Made by a program: the position numbers and the translations under genes. From Lepidodermella squamata (Eukaryota; Gastrotricha), in the NCBI GenBank assembly GCA_047495785.1, contig JBLDXI010000003.1, positions 1,736,001 through 1,800,000 of the forward strand: a stretch of DNA of 64,000 bases, written 5' to 3'. This document shows, piece after piece, positions 27,982 through 37,400 of this stretch. Each line of letters starts with the position of its first letter. The stretch's first letter is position 1. The notes beneath the pieces were generated by a model. That model was not told where the DNA came from, ran no database searches, and saw only the letters and a program-made list of their open reading frames with translations.

Positions 27982-28480
27982 ATGCGTGCTTTCCTCGCTA
28001 TCGCAATCATCGTCTTGTTGGGACTGGGTAATTTTCCTATGATTGCTAGTTGAATGTAGGAGATTTTCATCTTTATTTCTTTTAGCCTATTCTGAGGCCA
28101 AGGTGTGGAATGTCGAGTCGAAGGAGATGCACCGCAACTACCACAAGAGCACCAGTGTCTCGGCGAGCCGGTCCTTCGAGAAGAACCGCAAGGCCTTCGG
28201 CAAGTGGCGAGCCGCCCCGAAGCGCCACCACGGCAAGAAGTTCGGCCGCAAGGTGAACAAACGCCGCGGCTCCTACTCGAAATCGGTCTCCGTCTCGGTC
28301 TCGTTCTCTGGCAACAAGCGCAACTACGGCGGTCGCAAGTTCGGGCGTCACGGCAAGAAGGCCGGCAACAGGTGGGGCCACAACTTCGGCAACAAGTTCG
28401 GCTACAACTTCAACCGAAAGGGCAAGGGCAACAAGAAGGGCTCGTACTCGTACAGCAAGTCGGTCAGCGCTTCAAAATAG
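27982..28480 (+). CDS. Secreted basic Ser/Lys/Gly-rich repeat protein
   Basis: Two exons, 27982-28027 and 28086-28480, join in phase across a 58-bp intron (GTAATT ... TCTTTTAG) to give 146 residues. Residues 1-20 are a signal peptide split by the intron. The mature protein is strongly cationic and of low complexity: repeats built on SKSVSxSxS (TSVSASRSF, SKSVSVSVSF, SKSVSASK) alternate with Lys/Arg/Gly/Asn stretches such as FGRKVNKRRG and GYNFNRKGKGNKKG. There are no cysteines in the mature part. Third codon positions are almost all G or C, unlike neighbours, which suggests very high expression. A structural, adhesive, mucus or antimicrobial role is possible; no known family was recognised. 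Confidence 0.8.
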
Positions 28481-28538
28481 ACAACAAATTGCTGTTGAAA
28501 AACTTCATAAATCAACTTGTATCAAGATGAATAATTGC

Positions 28539-28544
28539 AATAAA
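28539..28544 (+). terminator. Polyadenylation signal AATAAA
   Basis: AATAAA 58 bp after the stop of the basic secreted protein gene, followed by a T-rich stretch. Confidence 0.65.
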
Positions 28545-28829
28545 GTTTTCTATTTTTCCGATATTTTATTTTTAAATAATATTTTTCTTCGTTATGCTTA
28601 AGATCGATAACATGGATATCTCCCTAAAAGAGATTAATTAAAAATGGGATTCCTCCCAAAAATTTAATCGTTGAAATCAGTCAACACTTCTTTCTCCAAT
28701 GGCAATTTGGGACTAAGTTTGAGACTAAAGACTAAAAGGAAGAAATGTGGTTTTACAAAACATATTCATTCATGCCACATTTGAAATGAATACCGAATAT
28801 CAAGCGCCCGTGTGATGACTTCGCCTGTC

Positions 28830-28900
28830 ATTCATTGATTTTATTTTAGTTTCACGTTCAATAGCAAAGATAACACGTGCCGCAATTCGTTGATTTCACG
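28830..28900 (+). promoter_or_regulatory. Conserved glycosyltransferase upstream block with E-box CACGTG
   Basis: The ordered motifs TCATTCATTG, TTTCACGTTCAATAGC and ACACGTGCCGCAATT occur about 100 bp before the start codon. The same order occurs upstream of the inverted paralogue at 63770-63870. The palindrome CACGTG is at 28874-28879 here and at 63807-63812 there. Confidence 0.5.
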
Positions 28901-28970
28901 CAGCTCATGGTGGATTCGAATAATATTTCTGATTTCGAATAACATTACTGGGCTTTTCGAATTTTGGACG

Positions 28971-30256
28971 ATGTATCTTTTCAGCTTCAACCTTCGGGAA
29001 AGGTTGGCAGTTTCAGTTGCAATTATCCTTCTGCTCTGCTACTTTTACTGTGGAAAAGACTTTACTAATGAGAAAGCAGCTCAATCGCCTAATTCCAGGA
29101 TCGCGGGTTCATCTGAGCGGGTTGTTTGTGATGAAACTCAACTTTGGACGAGCAATCTTGAGCTGTACCTGTCAACACCAACCGATGCCGGATCTAAGAA
29201 GGAGAACACGGAGTTACTACTGCCCTCGCTCACCCTATTCTGGCCGATGTCCCAACCTCTGAATCTGGTCATAATCGGCGATAAAGAGGACCCGAAGGCT
29301 CCGGCGTTTCTTGACGACCTGGCAAATGTAACACGACAGCTTCGCCCCGAAAACGTCATCATAAGGAAGATGTTGAACGAGAAGGCCTTCCCTACAAATG
29401 GCTGGCACAGGGCTCAATGGATGAAGCTGTGGGCCGATAATTTTACGAAAGCAGAATTTGTTGGCTTCATGGACACGGACACGGTTTTCACGGCACAAGT
29501 CACTCAGCGTGACCTATTTGTTGATGGCAAACCGATTGTTAGGCCAAAGTACGGCAAGCCTTCAGCAGTTTGGAGCGGATGGCAGATAGTTCCGTCTCAA
29601 AATCACAAATTACTCGGGATGAAAGGTAAATTGTAGCATGTCATGCATCATATTATAATGGTTTCTTTGCAGAAATGTTCAACTGCATGTCATACTTTCC
29701 GGTCGTGATCAAAACAAAGCATTTGGCCACTGTTCGAGAGACAATCATGAAAGCAAATGGGAAGACGTATTTCGACGCAGCTTTGGTTGGTATGTCAAAC
29801 TTCGCCGAGTACAGCTTGATGTGCAATGTTCTCTGGAAATTTTTCCGCGACGAGTACTTCTGGGTGATAGGCGAAACGGAACTGGGATGGACAGGCCCGG
29901 TGCCACCTGGGCAGGTCGCCTCTTTGCAAGAAGCTGGCATTCCACCGGAAATGATGAATCACCAACGGCCAAATGTTGCATTTCACTGGACTTATTATCG
30001 AGGAAACTCAAAGAAGGATGAATATCTAACTGTATTGCGAAAAGGATACTGCTACTCCTTAACGCAGGCTGAGGAGCAGCCTGAGTTTTGCTCACGTTAC
30101 AATAGGTTTACTAGTATCAATGAATATCAATTTCAATTTGAATGGCAAGATTTCTCTCAACGCAATGGCACTTACGAGGCGCATATGCTGCGTTTGAAAG
30201 AACTAGAAGGTTGCCCTCACACTTGGAATAAATTGAGAGTTGCAACTTTGAAATAA
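28971..30256 (+). CDS. Type II membrane glycosyltransferase-like protein, copy 1
   Basis: Exons 28971-29625 and 29673-30256 join in phase across a 47-bp intron (GTAAAT ... TTTGCAG), giving 412 residues. The start MYLFSFNLRE is supported by the paralogue (MYLRSSNLRE). A short cytoplasmic end is followed by one membrane anchor (LAVSVAIILLLCYFY) and a lumenal domain. Conserved stretches are LTLFWPMSQPLNLVIIGD, WMKLWADNFT, the DxD-type FMDTDTVF, PKYGKPSAVWSGWQIV, MSYFPVVIKTKHL and DEYFWVIGETELGW. DxD and Golgi-type topology indicate a nucleotide-sugar-dependent glycosyltransferase, most like DUF6492-type proteins. Substrate unknown. An almost identical gene lies inverted at 62410-63716. Confidence 0.72.
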
Positions 30257-30694
30257 ACCATGTCATGGATTCTTTGTTTAATAGCCCACTAGTTCCGATA
30301 TTTTCACTTCAGTTTGATGTGTCTGTGTTTATCTAAGTGTTAATGTCTGAGGCATATGATTTGGCGCCGCTACATACTTGCCCGGAGACAGCTCCTACAC
30401 TTGTCTGACCTGCGTGAATCGGACGCCGCAATGTCACTCAGCAGAAGCCTCGCGATTATCTTCGCTCGATCTATTCTCAGAACAAAGAGTGCTGTCGGAA
30501 ATTGATTTGCACGCTGTGTCAAGATTTCGGCTTAGATGAACACCTCGTATTCGTGCTGAACATATTGGGCTCGTCTTTCAAAAAAGCTCTGGTGATGCTC
30601 AATGTCGTTCTCCAGCCTCCGTTTCCTGGGGCAAGAACTATGTAAAATTTATGTCCATTTGCGCCTTTTATCGCAAATATTATTTTCCGGCAAC
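30257..30694. other. Intergenic, upstream of the class C receptor
   Basis: No gene seen. An in-frame ATG at 30602 could extend the receptor by 31 residues but would bury the signal peptide. Confidence 0.4.
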
Positions 30695-33097
30695 ATGCAA
30701 ATCAAGCTGCTTCTACTTCTCGGCTTTGCATTCCTGGCAACGGCTCAAAACACTGTCCAGACTAAGCCATACAGACTGGTAGTGTTGTCTCTCAATCTCT
30801 TCACTGGTTTCGAGCCTCGAGACAGCCAACTATGTAAAGCTGCCCAGATTATGGTAGTTGATGCTGTGAACAATCGATCGGACCTGCTGCCGAACTATCA
30901 CATCGAACTCGATTTCCAGAACGAAGCAGCCGCCGGGGCGCTATCTGTCAGCCAGGCCATTCGCCACATCTGGAGGCTTGAGGAGCGCGAAAACAATGAA
31001 CCTAACGTCTACCAAGCTCCTTTGAATATGGGCCCTTTTGTCACGGGTGGTTGCAAATCTTGGGGGAGAACAGCCCACCACGCAAATATGGTCGTTATCT
31101 CAGCGTCATGCCAAACTCCATCGCAAACAGCTCGGCGAGATGTGTACCCCAACTTCTATAGGATCCGATGCCCGGGAGAGCTAATCGTTACCTCAAGGTA
31201 CTACTTCATTCGGCGACTGACAAACTGGAGGAGAATCGCTATTCTAATGAACAACAACGCTAATCCTTTCAACATCGAAATGGCCTCATTCGGACAGAAA
31301 GTTGCGTTATCAAACGAAATCGACGTTGCAAGCTTCGAGGCGAGCCTAAATTTTGATGATGACACTATGGCTTCGTTGAAGAAGGCAGATATCCGCGTAT
31401 TCTCCGTGGACAGTGGCGAGGCTGATGGAGCTCTTCGTTTCCTATGCCAGGCCTTTCGGGCTGGAATAACCGGGAAGAAGTATTTCTTCCTGTTCCAAAT
31501 GCCGAACTACGTCCCACCCTCCACTATGAAGGACGAGCTGTACCCTGGCTGTTCTCGCCAGATGATCATCGAACAGTTCAAGACAACCATGTTTGTCGGC
31601 TCGCCGTATGAGACGATAGATCGGCATAACAAACCTTCCCTTCTCGGGGATACGCTAGATAGTTTCGATCAGAAGTTCGATGCCTACGCGAATAAGGCAC
31701 GAACTGCTGATTACGACACGAGGCAAACTTGCTACGACCGAGCTTTGACAGCCTTGGTAGTTTTGAATGAAACTGAGAACGAATTAGCGAAATGGAACAT
31801 GTCCCTCAGAGACTACCGAAGATTTCCGCAGCAAGTCATGGCCGCGACGAATAGAAGTGCAGCTAATATGAAGTTTCGAAGCTTGCGATTTGACGCTCCG
31901 TTCTATCTTTCACCCCGTCTTGAATTTGATACTGAGCCAATGTTTGCAGCATTATGGTCAGAAAGTAGGGGGCTGTATTTCACGCACAGAATTCGGTGCC
32001 GGGACAACGCAAGTGCTAATGATTTGAAGAACTACTACCACGAAGAAATCGAGCCTATAACTGTCAATTTCCCCAACGATCGAGCCACAATCATCAACGA
32101 AATTGTAGAAGTTCCAACTTCAGCTTTTGCTGTAATAACATCGGTCGCTTCCCTATCGGCTTTGGCTAAGTTTTCGGTGTTCGGCTGGGTCTTCTTCAAG
32201 AAGGAAATTTCGATTTCGAAGGCTTTCCTCACTAGCGGCTGCCTGGTTTTGGATGGAGCGGCGATTTCTGTTGGCGTAACGAATGATTTGACTACTACGC
32301 CATGCTGTATCGTTCAGGCTTTTCTTGTAACTATTGGGATCTGTTTACTACATGGGACAATTGGCTTTTGCTTGAATTCACTTGTCCTCGGGCGAACCCA
32401 AACCCCAGTAAGATCTTTCAATGCTTTGGTACAGAATTCAGCTGCAGATGAGTCTAAAGTCAGTGTTGCGTCTAAGGGAGCATCTCAAGTAACTGCAGCT
32501 TCAAGAAACAGTCGAAAATCGAACGGACCTGCGCAAGCTGGAACAGTTCTGGGGAAGTTGGATAAATTGAAGGCCAAGAAGATTTTTATCCAATCACTAA
32601 GTTTCTTCGTTGTTGTAAACGTGGTTCTTCTCATTGTTTGGCTCGTAGTTTTCCCTTTAACATCGGTTACTAAGGTCCTACCTGGGACAGTTGTCTATTC
32701 CGAGGAGAGTGATACTATCACCCAGAAATGGAGTACGATCTGCAAATCTGAGGACGGCGTTCATACCTATTGGACGCTCGCTCTAATTTTGCTGAATTTA
32801 GCCCCGCTTTTCATTGGCATCATCCGGGCAATGCAGCTAAGATCTTCGCGTAATCAAGAAGCTGCTATATGCCGAATGGCGCTTATCATCTGCATCACGC
32901 TTTACATTGGGACTGTAGCTGCTGTTTTCAGCGCCTCGTCTATTTCAGCTCAGCGATTGATTGCAGCTGTGGCTATGCTTCTCGCTTCGTTGGCTGTCAC
33001 CTGCGCGACGTTTTTCCGCGACTTCATAAAAGCGTCCGCTGCTCCAGTTTCTGCAGTCTTGCCAAGTCGCGGAAGTCACGCTGTGACGAACGATTGA
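30695..33097 (+). CDS. Class C (GABA-B-like) G-protein-coupled receptor, intronless
   Basis: A single open frame of 800 codons from an ATG at 30695 that gives a signal peptide (MQIKLLLLLGFAFLATAQ). Residues about 25-440 are a type 1 periplasmic-binding-like ligand domain (ATG-type opening YRLVVLSLNLFTG, then GGCKSW, the VVISASCQTPS segment, FYRIRCPGELIV and WRRIAILMNNN). Residues about 480-790 have seven hydrophobic segments, with the paired-cysteine CCIVQAFLVTIGICLLHG at TM3 as in GABA-B receptors and Cys in the extracellular loop before TM5 (WSTICKSEDG). The second intracellular loop is unusually long (about 70 residues, Ser/Ala/Lys-rich, ending KLDKLKAKKIF). The ligand is unknown; neurotransmitter or metabolite sensing is inferred. 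Lack of introns may mean origin by retroposition or intron loss. Confidence 0.82.
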   Translation: MQIKLLLLLGFAFLATAQNTVQTKPYRLVVLSLNLFTGFEPRDSQLCKAAQIMVVDAVNNRSDLLPNYHIELDFQNEAAAGALSVSQAIRHIWRLEERENNEPNVYQAPLNMGPFVTGGCKSWGRTAHHANMVVISASCQTPSQTARRDVYPNFYRIRCPGELIVTSRYYFIRRLTNWRRIAILMNNNANPFNIEMASFGQKVALSNEIDVASFEASLNFDDDTMASLKKADIRVFSVDSGEADGALRFLCQAFRAGITGKKYFFLFQMPNYVPPSTMKDELYPGCSRQMIIEQFKTTMFVGSPYETIDRHNKPSLLGDTLDSFDQKFDAYANKARTADYDTRQTCYDRALTALVVLNETENELAKWNMSLRDYRRFPQQVMAATNRSAANMKFRSLRFDAPFYLSPRLEFDTEPMFAALWSESRGLYFTHRIRCRDNASANDLKNYYHEEIEPITVNFPNDRATIINEIVEVPTSAFAVITSVASLSALAKFSVFGWVFFKKEISISKAFLTSGCLVLDGAAISVGVTNDLTTTPCCIVQAFLVTIGICLLHGTIGFCLNSLVLGRTQTPVRSFNALVQNSAADESKVSVASKGASQVTAASRNSRKSNGPAQAGTVLGKLDKLKAKKIFIQSLSFFVVVNVVLLIVWLVVFPLTSVTKVLPGTVVYSEESDTITQKWSTICKSEDGVHTYWTLALILLNLAPLFIGIIRAMQLRSSRNQEAAICRMALIICITLYIGTVAAVFSASSISAQRLIAAVAMLLASLAVTCATFFRDFIKASAAPVSAVLPSRGSHAVTND

Positions 33098-33792
33098 ATT
33101 TCTTGATAACAGGTCCAGACAGGTCAAAATAATCTCCTATTTCCTAGCAATCGCGACAGGATTCTCGTGGATGTTTTTATATCAGTATCGTCTTCTTTAT
33201 TCTATGAAATTGTACACCCCATTTTCGGTTGGACAGTGTTTAAATATTGTGCTCGAATAAAATGCTGGCTCTGAAGGAAGAGAAATACTTCAATTAAAAG
33301 TAGTGAATTAAATCGACCTCAAATCAAGCGGGCAGTAGGAAGTGCAGCAGGGGTCAACATTTCGAACTTTAATGGTTTGCATTCTAACAACTGAAATGAA
33401 TTCTCAATCATCACGCGGAAACTGAATTAATCAGTGGTTTGGGAAATTAAAGATCTCGAATGTCATATGCTCGGTGTGGCTTTTGAAGGGAAGAAGTTGA
33501 GGAATCTTTCACGGTTTTGAGGCAGTAATCGAGTTAATTCACGAAACAAAAGTTAAGGATTCCTGCATTCATCTTCAGTTTCCCGATTCGAAATTCGGAA
33601 CATCAGAACTTCGACTTCATACGGTCATTCGTACAGGAAAAGTGTTTCTGTATTCCTTTCCATCCAGGATTGCTTAGCTCTGGAATCGTTCTCAGTCATT
33701 TTTCGCAGCGTCTGAGAGTAACAATTTCCTCTAGCCATCCCACTTCCGTGTAGATTAGACAGACAAAAACAGGATTCTCTGAAACTGAAGTC
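33098..33792. other. Intergenic, downstream of receptor
   Basis: 3' flank of the receptor gene with an AATAAA at 33256. No other gene recognised; the right part may be inside the LINE fragment. Confidence 0.45.
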
Positions 33793-34085
33793 ATGCCCTC
33801 AAGGAAACGCGAAGGAGAACGGAAGGCTGTCTACAGACATCATCGATTATCTTTACCTATGTGCCATCGTGACTGCTATAAATTTTCCTTCAATCGCCGA
33901 TTTATCAATTTGTGGAATAGCCTACCATATGATGTTGTTACTGGTTCAATTAATAATTTCAAGACATACGTTGCTAGTTTGGATAGAACAAAATTCTTAA
34001 TTTCTACAGTGAGACGCCTTTAATTGCTACCGATCGTTCGATCAATTGCAAGTCGTATAAAATAAATAAATAATAAATAAATCAT
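33793..34085 (+). mobile_element. 5'-truncated LINE (CR1/Jockey-like reverse transcriptase tail)
   Basis: A 76-codon frame encodes the typical end of a non-LTR reverse transcriptase: FSFNRRFINLWNSLPYDVV, then NNFKTYVASLD, then stop. It is followed by a simple-repeat tail of AAATAAATAAATAATAAATA type (34062-34085). The rest of the element is missing, as in 5'-truncated insertions. Confidence 0.75.
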
Positions 34086-34471
34086 CGCTAACGTGTTCAA
34101 TAAATGCTGAAAAGTGTGAAAGACGCTTTTGTTAAATGGCAGTCAACAACTTTCCCTGGCTTTTCCGGATTTTCAGCAGACAGGACAAAATAAGGCATTT
34201 CACGACAGTTGTTCACAGACATAAAACTGCCTACAATTACTTCATTGAAAATTGCCGTAACCCAGGATAACTTTGGACGAAAATTAATCCGAACTTTTTA
34301 CTTAGTCTTCATCAACCTAGCTTTTCTTTATACTATCTCACATCGACTGGAGAATTACAAATTACGTTCAAGGCATAAATAGATACTTAATACAGAATCG
34401 CTTAGTATCATACAATCCAGTGGGATTACGCCGCAAGTTTCAAGAAAGTGTAGTTCTTGCATGAATAATTT

Positions 34472-37400
34472 TCAACGTTTCAAGTCTTGCAAGCAAAGCG
34501 CCATGTTTCGATCGAAATATGCGAACGGATTGTACACCTTGACCTGAAGAAAACACAAAAAACTGAAGATGGGGATACGAGCCGACTATATAGGCTAACC
34601 TGTGTCTCTGACGTACCGCATTTCCCATCGCACTTGTATTTTTTCGTCGCAGCGTCGTAGCAGAGCCTAACGTTCTAGAATTGTACCAATAATTTGCGGA
34701 TATTTTCGGTAGTACTGAAATTTAAAATTACGCCTTTCGAGCATGTCGAATCGGAGAAGTACGGATCGAAACTTCGAAGTGTAAATTCGCCAGGCGAGCA
34801 GATGCGTTTACAGCCGACGAATTTGTTGTCAGATACAAGAGCACAGCGTACAAGAATTTCGGCTGTAATTAATAACAGATACTTAGGTTGGCGTGAAACC
34901 AGTCGGTTGAAATTGAAGATTAAGAAGTTTAAGCGCACCCAAGATCTCATTATTGGGCGTCGCTGGACACCTTGGTTACCGTTGAGATAATGCGTTCTCA
35001 TACAAATTATACGCCATTGTTTAGCGATGAACAAGTTTTACCATCTTTTCAAATCAGTTATAGGAACGGTGCGCCAAGTACCGGTGGATGGGGAGTATCC
35101 CCCGAAAATATCCACTAGCTCAAGGATCTTACTTCGTGCACTGCAAGATAAACTGGGTAGAAATATGCAAACTTACAGCAACCTCCCGGGCTGTTGCAGG
35201 GCGACTGTGTTCCATTGACTTTGCAAGCTAGTGTTGTCGAGAAGCGGCATGCGTTTTTAGAAGCAGCAACATTCTGCCTCGGGTGGAGAAAGCCGTCAAA
35301 GGCAGTAGGGTAGGCATCGCACTTCCGGCCCATCTTGTCTTTGTTCAGCTCGAAGCCTTCGTAATCCGTGTTGAACTGCGACAGTGTGCACTCTTTCTCG
35401 AATTCGGTCGCTTTTTGGCCTGGACATGTGGCGTAGGCGATGAGTTTAGCTGGCGATGATGAGCCCTGACTTTCGGCATGGTAGTGCACGATCGCTTGGT
35501 TGTCGTCTGTTACGAAAACTCGCCCAGTTGATGCTAAATCCGAGCAGAATCTTGCAAGAAAAAAACGGGATTCCGCTCAAAATATGCTGTTTAGTCAACA
35601 AACTTGAAGCCAGGGTATCCAAGATTGCCGAAGCCGCGGATCATGATAAAATCCGCACATTGTCGCTCAGCTGAATAAAAAACAATAGTTCAGCAATAAC
35701 GCGAAGGAATGATTAAGTTCTGAATTATTTCACAATTTCAAATTTTCTTCAATTCTCAGTTCTCTATGAGGCATAAGTTTTTAAAAGAACCAGCGACTTG
35801 CATGCAAAAGGACAAGGGGCGCCAAGATGGAAAATTGGCCCAAAAAATAATGAAATGAAAAAATACCATCATTTAGAGTTTTTATTCTGAATCTATTAGT
35901 CCATTGCCACTATCGCGTAAGAGCTACGCAGAATTATCTGTGAGCGTGTAAAGATGTAACTTTTTGACAACTTGGCGCAGCGGAAAGCGATGATTTTCGT
36001 TGCGATAAACATGAGGAAAAACTTGACGAAGAAAAAATGCGCCTTTTATACCTTCACATAATTTTCAAATACTGTAGTTACCGAAATACTAACCCGGGCT
36101 TATACAAAAATGATAACTCGAAAAAATGGGGAAAGTAGGCTAATATTCAAGACTAGGCTCCTATTCGAGATAGGCTTTATTTTCCGTCTTTTAGCCATCA
36201 AAAGTTTAGATTTTTAGTTATTAGCTAGGTCGTCTCTAATGGCTGAAAATGAGAAATGATAAGGAAATCTACTGCAAGAATCATTGTGAATTGCAGATTA
36301 TTAAATATCTTTAACATTTTTCGTATTTAAATACCGTTCAGCGCAGCAGAGCACTCGTTTCGAACGTGACGTAGTAGCCCAGGCTACTATTCGAGATCGT
36401 ATAGTCAGTGATCCGACTAGGTCCAGCTCTGAGGGGAGTAAATCGAGCCATTTTAAGCCCAACATTTGCAAATCAACAGGGGGGTTTGTTTAGTTGCTAA
36501 GTTTCGTATTTTTGACGTTTGGGGACGGTTTTTGAATTTTTTGTCATCTTCAGCAATTTGTTTCTCCCATTTGCACTCCTCATCTGTTCAAGATGGCGTG
36601 CCCTAGTTCGTAAACTGCAGCTCGCGGACTATTTCTAGATTTTTTCTAGCCAAAAACTGAACATTTTGCCGCATGCTTAGCGCCCTACTTTGGGCCGATT
36701 CCTTGAACAAGTTTTTAGTTACGCTTGCCCTATTTTTCAAATTTTCATTAATTTAATTTTTAATTTTTCGAACTTGTTCAATTTTTCAATTAAAAAAAAC
36801 AATGTTCACGCTAAATGTCTCACCTTCATCGATAGTTGCTAAGTTTAGGGGTGATTCGAATGCAAAAATGAGGCCGCCGCCTGTGCTCTGTAAAATATGA
36901 ATAATCAATTGAGAGAATTACAACTTGTCAGGTATCCTCAACCGTTTTTACGCGCCAATAACAATCTCTAGCGCGAGGAGTTCCTTCGGCGAAGGTCAGA
37001 ACGGTCTTCGTGCAAGCTGTAACATCGATTTCCCCGCCGCAATCCGCTGGACTCGAGGTGGCTATCGTCTGACACAGCGGCCCGCCTAGTCCTGGCTGGC
37101 AGTTGCACTGAGAGCAAGATATTGTATAACCGCCATTACTATAGCAAGGTAGCGGTAAACACGAGTTCAAAACTGGAAGAAATAGTTCAACTCCAAGCAT
37201 TTGTTTGTATCGGAAATATACCGGGGCAAGAAAATGCCGTATTCAGCTTGTATGCATCGTAGAAGGAGAGGCGAACTTTTTGAAATACTGAATTTCTGTA
37301 CCGCCCGTCGATTGGCTCGTAAAGCCTCGCCGTTGGGTTGAAAACGTTATGCGGATTGAACAGTGATTCGTAGTCGAAGCGCTCAAAGAAACTCCAAAAC

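Noticed and set aside
28105-28530. 141-codon Gln/Arg-rich plus-strand frame, and the 99-codon minus-strand frame at 28082-28381, overlapping the basic secreted protein
   Set aside because: Both are by-products of the GC-rich repeats in the real gene; neither has a signal peptide or splice support.
29745-30095. Minus-strand frame of 116 codons, with a near twin at 62571-62921
   Set aside because: Antisense shadow of the glycosyltransferase second exon; its conservation in both paralogues follows from the sense strand.
34694-34990. 98-codon plus-strand frame
   Set aside because: It lies antisense to exon 10 of the astacin-like gene, whose phase and Cys pattern are convincing.
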